Shown here in pieces: positions 43,491-51,900 of a stretch of DNA of 64,000 nucleotides; the stretch's first letter is position 1; every line of letters begins with the position of its first letter. The notes beneath the pieces were generated by a model. It did no database searches. It saw only the letters and a list, made by a program, of their open reading frames with translations, and was not told the DNA's origin. The position numbers were made by a program, and so were the translations under genes. Source of the DNA: UBA12191 sp009937185 (GTDB lineage Bacteria; Planctomycetota; UBA8108; UBA1146); assembly GCA_938075155.1 (NCBI GenBank), contig CALJGL010000007.1, positions 62,001 through 126,000 of the forward strand, written 5' to 3'.

Positions 43491-44591
43491 CTAAGTATTA
43501 CAAACACAGCCGGGAGCCTTATTTAGACGATATTCTCGTGATTTCCCACCCATGGCATCTATTGTTAATAATCGGCCCAGCAGTGGATCTCCCATATGAG
43601 CGAGGATTTTCAGTGCTTCTGTCGATTGGTACATTCCGACCATTCCGGGCAAGACTCCCAAAACACCCGTTTCAGCACAGCCCTGACATAAATCAGGGTC
43701 CGGTACGGTGGGATGTAAGCAACGGAGACAGGGACCTCCCTTTTGCGGATCAAACACCGTCACCATGCCCTCAAATCGGTGAACGGAGCCATGAACCACC
43801 GGGATACCGCGATTTCTGGCGGCATCGCTGACCAAAAATCGGGTCGGAAAATTGTCACTGGCATCCACGATGACATCGACGTCTTCGATGAGTTCCATCA
43901 CGTTCGAAGCGTCCAGTCGAAGAATGTGCTCCTCCACTGTGGTTCCAGGATTCATGTCACGGAGCTGACTCGCTGCCAAAGGGACTTTTAACTCGCCCAC
44001 GTCCCTCGATTTATAAATAATTTGTCGAGGGAGATTGGATCGACTCACGACATCATCATCCACGAGTCGCAGTGTCCCCACTCCCCCCGAAGCAAGGTAC
44101 ATGGCTGCGGGGCACCCCAATCCACCGACACCCACAATCATGACTCTACTTTTCAACAATCGTTGCTGCCCCGCCATGCCAAATTCAGGGAGGACCAACT
44201 GACTGGCATATCTCTCCCGCTGTTCATCGTCTAGTTCTGAAGCCGTCTCAGGAATCTGAATAGGATGACCATTGGAGATCCATTCGACAAATCCTCCAGA
44301 CATCGATGTCGCCCGTCCCCAACCTTGTTGACGGAGGTACCGAGTGGCCTGTAACGAACGAATACCGTGTTGACAATATACGATCAGCGGTTGATCAGGA
44401 TGCGACATTGATTCTGTCACTTCTGGAACCCGAGAGAGGGGTAGATGTAAAGCACCCGGCAATATCCCGTCGGCAAGCTCAAATTCTTCCCTTACATCTA
44501 AGGCGACAGAACCCGGGTTTTTTCGAAGCCACTCCTCCACCTGTTGCGGAGAAAGTTCTTCTGGAAAGGCATCCATATCATTAGGGGTCAT
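43491..44591 (-). CDS. moeB: rhodanese-ThiF/MoeB fusion, sulfur-carrier adenylyltransferase
   Basis: A 366-residue protein with a rhodanese domain first (about 13-108, active Cys73 in VYCQHGIRS) and an E1-like adenylyltransferase domain second (about 126-366). The second domain has GVGGLG at 154-159, the Asp/Arg nucleotide contacts in LVDDDVVSRSNLPRQ, and zinc cysteines CLRC and CVC. The family activates the C-terminal glycine of MoaD or ThiS-type carriers and can supply the sulfur through rhodanese. In MOCS3, Uba4 and MoeZ the rhodanese domain is C-terminal; here it is N-terminal. Which carrier it serves is not evident; no moaD or thiS gene lies nearby. Confidence 0.9.
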   Translation of the reverse strand: MTPNDMDAFPEELSPQQVEEWLRKNPGSVALDVREEFELADGILPGALHLPLSRVPEVTESMSHPDQPLIVYCQHGIRSLQATRYLRQQGWGRATSMSGGFVEWISNGHPIQIPETASELDDEQRERYASQLVLPEFGMAGQQRLLKSRVMIVGVGGLGCPAAMYLASGGVGTLRLVDDDVVSRSNLPRQIIYKSRDVGELKVPLAASQLRDMNPGTTVEEHILRLDASNVMELIEDVDVIVDASDNFPTRFLVSDAARNRGIPVVHGSVHRFEGMVTVFDPQKGGPCLRCLHPTVPDPDLCQGCAETGVLGVLPGMVGMYQSTEALKILAHMGDPLLGRLLTIDAMGGKSREYRLNKAPGCVCNT

Positions 44592-44763
44592 CTGTTCTTC
44601 CTCGGTCCATGGAACCCTCCCACGATGTCACTCTTAGATCTGACACATGACATTGGGATCCCGTTGTTCTACACTGAGTGTCACCGCTCTTCTGCTACTG
44701 GACAACCACATGCAGAAAAGCAAAGTGTTTCATGTGAGAAGAGACTCTCATATAAAATAACGG

Positions 44764-44789
44764 CCGGGATGAACGACCGGGCTGAACGA
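44764..44789. repeat. 13-base tandem repeat upstream of the 302-residue protein gene
   Basis: CCGGGATGAACGA (44764-44776) is followed directly by CCGGGCTGAACGA (44777-44789), and a looser copy ending CCCGAACGA lies about 20 bases on. The repeats sit 45 bases before the start at 44834, in the 242-base gap after moeB. They could be binding sites for a dimeric or tandem regulator; no promoter boxes are clear. Confidence 0.5.
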
Positions 44790-44833
44790 CACACAGCACA
44801 GCAACCCGAACGAAAGGGCATGGCAGGCAATCT

Positions 44834-45742
44834 ATGTTGAAGGGAAGAGATCAGCTCCTTGAAACCACCCGAATATTTCTAAAATCGGCTGTGGATTCTC
44901 GAATCATTGACAGTCAGGAGCACTCCTATCTCTCTGAATGTCTCAGCTCGATTCCAGAAACAGAAAATTGCGGCCTTCAAGCTGATCAAGCAGAACAGTT
45001 TATTCACACTACTATTCAACTGATTCAAGCATGCCTCTATGAAAAAGAACCGCCACGAACCGGCTTTGTAACTCCCATTCTCCAAAAAGAATTAGATCGT
45101 CATTGCCAAGAAAAAGGCGGTTCGAGTTGGAAACTAGAGTCGGTCAATGATGTATCCAGAAAAGGGAAAGATCGCCGCTTCACATTTGGCCAGGTGAAAC
45201 AAAATCCAGACGATCCCGATGATCCCTCTTTCTTTGGAGGCGTCTGGCTCGCGAACTGCGATGGCAAAACCAAGCGCATCGCATTTGCCATCGTGGCCGA
45301 TGTCGTTCCTGGATCGGAAGCATGGGGGCCTGTTAAAAACCTCATTGAAAACAGTGACACACTATATGAGACGGTGAAGAACCGAGGGCAATACCCCTGG
45401 AAGTTACAAGTAAATCCAGATTCGGATCTGGGACGTTGGATCGTAAGGCTCACGGGGACTCCCAATGTCGGTCAACATAGTGGCCACATTCCTTTGGGAG
45501 TATTGGGCGAAGCCGTAAGAAGAGCCTTGGAGCCACGAGGTCTCACCCATTTATTGCTAGGCCCAAGTCGCAGAGACCCCCCAACAGAACCTTGGCACAC
45601 GGGATCTTTCCTGAGAAGGATCGGTAGCAGTTTTGATTTCGAATGGAGGGGTAACGCCATCGAAGCACGTCGGGATACTCTCGTCGAGGCTACGTGTGTG
45701 ATTGGCGTCCGTGGGAAAATTCTACAAATCTTGGATTGCTAA
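44834..45742 (+). CDS. hypothetical protein, cytoplasmic
   Basis: A 302-residue protein that I do not recognise. Residues 1-80 are helical. A central part contains FTFGQVKQNPDDPDDPSFFGGVWLANCDG, and the C-terminal half has a GTPNVGQHSGHIPLGVLGEAVRRALEPRG segment and the conserved-looking LLLGPSRRDPPTEPWH. There is no signal peptide, membrane helix or clear metal site. It begins after a GGCAGG and the 13-base tandem repeat. It is flanked by convergent or independent genes, so the neighbourhood does not suggest a role. It precedes the giant A2M gene by 245 bases. Confidence 0.7.
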   Translation: MLKGRDQLLETTRIFLKSAVDSRIIDSQEHSYLSECLSSIPETENCGLQADQAEQFIHTTIQLIQACLYEKEPPRTGFVTPILQKELDRHCQEKGGSSWKLESVNDVSRKGKDRRFTFGQVKQNPDDPDDPSFFGGVWLANCDGKTKRIAFAIVADVVPGSEAWGPVKNLIENSDTLYETVKNRGQYPWKLQVNPDSDLGRWIVRLTGTPNVGQHSGHIPLGVLGEAVRRALEPRGLTHLLLGPSRRDPPTEPWHTGSFLRRIGSSFDFEWRGNAIEARRDTLVEATCVIGVRGKILQILDC

Positions 45743-45756
45743 AGCCCTTATCAACG

Positions 45757-45785
45757 TTGACTTCAGGAATTGTACTTCATACAAA
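45757..45785 (+). promoter_or_regulatory. probable promoter of the giant A2M gene
   Basis: TTGACT (45757-45762) and TACAAA (45780-45785) are separated by 17 bases. The -35 box overlaps the perfect 10-bp palindrome TCAACGTTGA (45751-45760), which could be an operator. Transcription from here would give a leader of about 195 nucleotides before ATG 45988. Confidence 0.55.
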
Positions 45786-45914
45786 ACTGCTTCTTCCTAA
45801 ACGACGGAACTCATTTGAGACAAAACCACCGTAAAAAGTGAACGGTACGCCTCATTTGAAGCATGACCGTTTCCCATGCTACCCAATAAGTATTCATCAC
45901 TTACAATATTCGAT

Positions 45915-45983
45915 TCCTAGCTAGGACCGGCAACGGGTTGGATTTCATGACCTCTATGAAATCCTCCACCCTTCCAAAGGAGG
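45915..45983 (+). promoter_or_regulatory. structured 5' leader with competing hairpins over the Shine-Dalgarno
   Basis: Three elements lie just before the A2M start. A 12-bp palindrome TCCTAGCTAGGA occupies 45915-45926. A perfect nine-base stem GGATTTCAT/ATGAAATCC (45940-45948 with 45956-45964) has a seven-base loop. CCTCC (45963-45967) is complementary to the Shine-Dalgarno GGAGG (45979-45983). The anti-Shine-Dalgarno overlaps the right arm of the nine-base stem by two bases, so the two pairings compete. This is the geometry of a translational switch; no known riboswitch class is recognised. Confidence 0.45.
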
Positions 45984-45987
45984 CGAA

Positions 45988-48900
45988 ATGCCTGACCCTC
46001 AGCGCGCAGATCATGGCCTTAACTATTCTGGCATCACCACAGGAGTAACCTTGATTCGAAAAATTTTCCTACTGGGATTTTTTGTACTTATGCATGGAGC
46101 CATAAGTCTTCAACCAATCTCTCTTCATGCTCAAAGTTCGAGTTCTGAAAAACCTCCTATTTTCATTCTTCCAGGAACACCCATTCCTGTGGAACTCTCG
46201 GAAGCATTCCTGAGCAATGAAAGTAATGTAGAACAGACGCTCGAGTTATTAGATCGATTAGAAAAAGAAAATCCGGAATCTAAAACTGCATTACAAATGT
46301 ATAGGGCAATATTCCTAAAACAGAAAAACAGAACTACGGAAGCTCTTTCAATCCTTGAAGAGATGGACGCCGCTGATTCCGGTGAAACATGGAAATACCG
46401 AGTTCGTTTTGAAAGAGCAGACATACTGATCGAGTTAGGTCGATTTGGTGAAGCGCAACGTATCATCGAATCAGAAACAAAGAGGCTTCACTCGAATGAA
46501 CGGCGAAAAGAACTCGCCCTCATTCTTATTAAGGTAGGCGACAAGCTTTCTGAAGAACCCGATCCTAATCAGATCAACCCCACACCAAAGTCTCTCGACA
46601 AAGCTCATCAGGTTTACAGTCAAGCGGCAGATTTACTACCTCCAACAGAGGTTCTTGAACGCGCCATGAGCAATATGGTGCGGTGCTCGGAGGAGCAAAA
46701 CAGTCGAAATCTGTTTTCGGATTGCAAAAGGTATCTTGATAACTTTGACTATAAAAACGCGCCCTGGGACGAAGGGAATGGAGAAAACTATGTCGGCAAA
46801 AGTCTCCTTTCAGTTCTACTGGCGCAGACAAAATCAATGCCACAACGTGAGAAGCGACAATCTCTAAATGACCTTGTTCAACGCATCGATTCCGAGATCA
46901 TCGACCATCCCTGGCTAGCTCGTTTCTTTGCTAATCAGTCAAAAAATTCGGTGTCAAAAACTCGAAACGAATGTCTTAGAAGAATTATAAACACCTATTC
47001 TAATTCTGACCTTGCCCTGACTGCAATGAGACGATTTGTAGCGACCGCAACAGATCACAAGGATTATTGGGAGATTGATTTCCAAATTGGAAACAAACTT
47101 CTTCAGGAACAGCTCACAGAAGATGCTCTGCAACACTGGGTCGGTTTCTTAGAACGAGTACCAAATTCTCTTTCTAAAAATCCCGAAAATCTTCCCGCGA
47201 AAGCCCAATACAAGATTGGGCGCATTCTTTGGACTTTAGAAAAATACGACGAAGCCATCGTTGCGCTTAAAAAGTATGGCGCCGATTATCCGGATGGGCC
47301 CGATTGGGCAGTCGCACAAGATAACATCATCCAAATCGAATCCGAGTTCTGTGAACGCCTATACGCAAACAAGAATTTCGAGGAATGTCGCGCATCCATA
47401 GATAAGTTCTCGCAGAAGTACCCCATCGATCACAGAACTCTTCCATTGCTCAAACTCTCAGCAATGTCTTTTTCTGCTCAAGCAGAAGATCTACTCACAG
47501 GATTGACGATTGACCAGCTGACTGATTCAACAACTGTTATTCAACTCTATGACAGTTGCATCTCCGAACTTAGAAAAATTCACGGCAAGTACCCCAAATC
47601 GATTTTGGGCCAAGAAGCACTCTTCACTATCGGGAACATCTTGGAACAGAATCTTCTGAAACCAGAAGAAGCAGTAGTTGCCTACAGGGATTGTTTTGGT
47701 GGAGTTAGAGAATTTGACGCAAGGGTAAGACTAGAGGCCCTCACGCAAGTCTCCATCGCTGTTGAAACAAAAAAACTATACCGATCTTCTGAAGCCGCCG
47801 TTTTCCATCTCGATACGCGAAACATTGAATTCGTAACTATCGACCTATTTCCTATCGACTTGGAAACCTACTTTCGAAAATATCAAAGCAGAAAAAACAT
47901 TGCTCAGCTCGACCTTGATCTCATTGATCCATGGAAATCATTTGAAATAGAAGTCGAAAACTACTCCAGGTATCGACAGTGTTCACAAGAGATAGAGCTT
48001 CCAGTAGAAGGTTCAGGTACTTGGGCAGTTGTTGTCTCTGCTGATAGATTCAGGGCAACGACATTGGTCGTCAGGACCGATCTTGATGTCATCGTTCAAG
48101 CAGGACGTAAAGAAGTCCTCATCTATGCCCAAGATATGCTGAATGACACACCCGCTGAAGAAGTGCGGATTCTGGTAGCAACACCCGGCCCAGACAACCA
48201 GCCCGTGATTAGGGAAGTTGTCACAGGATCAGACGGATCTGTTCTGATCAGTTATGAAGATCTTGTAAGAGATGACGATGTTCGGGTCATGGCAATTCGA
48301 AATGAAGATACCGCCGTTACTGGTTTAAACCTTAGAAGAACAGTAGTCGCTACGGGGCTCACTCCCTTCGGTCGAATCTTGATGGACAAAGCCACTTATA
48401 GACCTGGCGATAAGATCCACTGGCATGCAGCCGTCAGAGAAGTCGAAGACGGACGTTGGCAAAACCCAGCGGGACAAACAGGCAAGATGGCCCTCTTTTC
48501 GCCTGATGGAACAATGATATTTCAGGAAGAATTTGTCTATCGTTCAGCGGGCACCACAGCTGGGGAATTCTTGCTCCCACCTGCAGCACCCTTTGGTGAC
48601 TGGAAAGTTCAAATAACTTCAAAAGGTAAAACGAGCCATACCCAATCATTCATGGTTGACGAAACGGCACCCCTGGCTGCTCAACTGAAAATTGAAACAG
48701 ATAAGACTGTTTATGTCAGGGGTGAAAAAATCGTTCTCACCGTCGATGCCAGAACGTGGTACGGAGAACCTCTCTCTGGCGCAATCGTGAATATCGAAGT
48801 ACCGAATAGTTCTGATCAATTTTTTAAACAAATCACCATCGACGATAATGGCCAAGGATCAGTGACTCTCGACACAAAAAATACACCGCAAGATCAGATA

Positions 48901-51900
48901 TTCGTGACTGCGATATTGGCGACAGAAGGACTTGGGAAAGAAATCAGTATTCCAGTGCGGCAACGTATTTGGGAAATCTCTCTCGATGTTCCTCGTCTCA
49001 ATGGACAGTACTTGCGAGATGAATCAGCACCTCTACAAATTTCTACCAGAGACTTATCTGGATCTCCCATCGAACGAGATCTTGAAGTACGGCTTGTAAA
49101 GCGCATACGTCAACAGGATCGCTGGGCAGAAAAAACCATTTCGGAATTTTCTCTGAAAACAGATTCTGACGGCACAGGGGAATTACGAATTCCTCTGAAG
49201 GAATCCGGAAATTTACGCATCATCGCTGAAGGTGAAGACCGTTTAGGTAACAGAATTTCAGCGGAAATCTCTCTTCGCGTTTCGGACGATGAAGACAGTC
49301 GTGGACTAATTTGGCTACTTGAAGATTCTTCTATCGTATCTGGCGAGACAAAATCTCTACGCATCAACTTGAATGGAGATAGTGGACCCGCGCTTCTTAC
49401 GATTCTCGGAAACCAACTGGTAGAGCATCGAATCGTTGAACTTAATAAAGGAAAGAATCAACTAGAATTTACTGCCGACAATTCCATTCGTGAACAGGCC
49501 ACAATCCGAATAGCGCGAATGGATAACAATGGACTTCACACTGCAGATGCCTTCTTTAAAATTAAGAGAGCGTTAAAAATATCAGTGACCCGTACACCGG
49601 AAAGGAATCCATTACCCGGTGAAGAGATCGAGCTTGAAATTTACACAACAGATCTATTAGGCAATCCCGTTCCAGCGGAAATTGCAATGTCGGTCCTCGA
49701 TTCCGCAGTGGATGACCTTTACCCAAACTGGTTTCCAAGTTTGTCCCAAACAGGCAATTTCAACCATGATCCGGCAAGATTGATGTCATTAAGTAGTTCA
49801 TGCGAATTTAACTACGCGGGGATCACGACCGAAATCAGCCAAGACATTCTAGATGAAGAACTTCGTGAAATAGAATTGGAAGCAATGGGCGAAGTATTCG
49901 ACTCATTATCGATTGTGGAAGGCATACCAAATGCAGAAATGGAACCGAGTGGTAGAGGGGCTTCGAGACGAAAAACTGCTTCCTTTTATGCTCAAAAACC
50001 CGATCAAGACATGGGTTTGGAACTATTAGGTCAAGCCGGTGGAAAATTCGGCTTTCGTCGTACTCGCGGGGGACTCGGAATCGAATCAGGAAATGGAAAC
50101 CTAGAAATTCAACGCGAAAACTATTTGGCTTATTGGTCAGGGTCACTGCAAACAGGAATTGATGGAAAAACTTCGATCACAATAAAAGTTCCAGAGCGAA
50201 ACACTCAATGGCGAGCTCGAGTTCGAGGAGTAACAGAAAACGATCTATTCGGTGAAGCAAAAGAAGAATTCATTTCTAAGGATGTCTTCATAATCGAATC
50301 GATGATTCCAAAACGAGCGATGGAAGGTGATACCATTTCACCTCGTATTCGTCTATTCAACGATCTTGGATTTGAATCGGTAGCAAAGTTAAAGATATCG
50401 ATGCCTATGAAAGATGGGGTCGAAGAAATAGTAAAAACGTTTGCATTTCTCCCTGGGATTCAAGAAGTGATTCTCGATCCTATACCGCCGTTAGGCCCTA
50501 CCCCTGTTGTTCCTTATACGATTTCTATCGAGATCGGAAATCTTGAGTTTTCACAGCAGGGCTCAATCTCAGTAAATCGCCGAGGCCTAGAATCTATCGT
50601 CTCTGAAAATATTCTTATCGATTCAGGAAGCATCGTCCGAAGTTTAAAACTTCCGGGTGCCGATTCAGCCCAAGATAGAAATCTAAGTATTACTTTGGGA
50701 TCAGCCCTTGATTCAAATCTTGTATACCTCGCGAGTGGAACGAGTTCATTCATTGAACCAAGACGGTCTCACGACAACTCGACTACAGCAGCCCAATTAT
50801 TAGGACTTTCAGAACTCCTCGCTCGCATTTCGAATTCTTCATTACAATCTGAGTCTGGTCTTATCGAATCAATCCGTAATAAAGTTCGCGGTCTTGTTTC
50901 GGAACTTGTCATGAACCAGTTCCGTGAAGGTGGTTGGGCATGGGCCAAATCTAATTCGAAGAACTCTCGCTTGATCTCTAATGAAGTCACTGCAGAGGTA
51001 CTAGAGGCACTGACAGTTGCTCAAAAATCAGGATTCATAGTACCTTCATCGGTTTTCTCAAAAGCGATTCCTTATCTCGAAGCACAATTCAGGTCGACAA
51101 ATCAGGGACAACAGGATCTTAAATCCGTTTTCCTGAGCGCACTTGTCGCATGTGATGCCGGCGACTTTGGCTCAGTAAATCGATTGCATAGAAATCGTGA
51201 TCAACTGACAAATTACGGCCTTGCCGCACTCGCTAGATCACTCTCAAGGCTTGATAAAGCCGCAATGGCTCGTGACGTTTCTCAATCGTTGCTCAATAGG
51301 CGGAACGAAGACGGCTCTTGGAATGCCCAACCCAAGAGCAACTCTCACAGTTCTCTTTGTCGAGATTCACGGTACATTACAGCGATATGCCTGTACTCAC
51401 TCGCCGTTTCCAATACTTCATCGACAGACCTAGAGGCGAGTGCGAAGTGGATTCAAAACAAGCTTCCGATGTATTTGGATAGAGCTTCGAGTGCTTCAAT
51501 TGCGGCATTGGCTCAGTATCAGGGAGAGTCTTCTCCAGCAGACAAAAACTGTGAAGTCATCATCTTCGTCAATGGAGAATCGACCGGATCTCTCCAATTA
51601 TCTGGGGATCAATCGCAGCAAGCTGTGAATTTTTATCTCGGAGATGGACCTTCAGCGATTGACGTGCAATTAAAAGTCTCTGGAGATTTGGGATCTCACG
51701 CACTAATTGAACTAACAGGCAAAAATTCAGACTACCCCAATATTGAAGACGAATACTTCGGAATTCAGCGAGTTGATTATCTTTCGATGTCTCCTCGAAT
51801 GGATGGCATACAACTTGATTCCGGGTTCGATCTCCTGAAAAAGTCCAATACACTTTGGAAAAATCAGGCTCGTAACATATCCATTGGAGAACAGGCTGAA

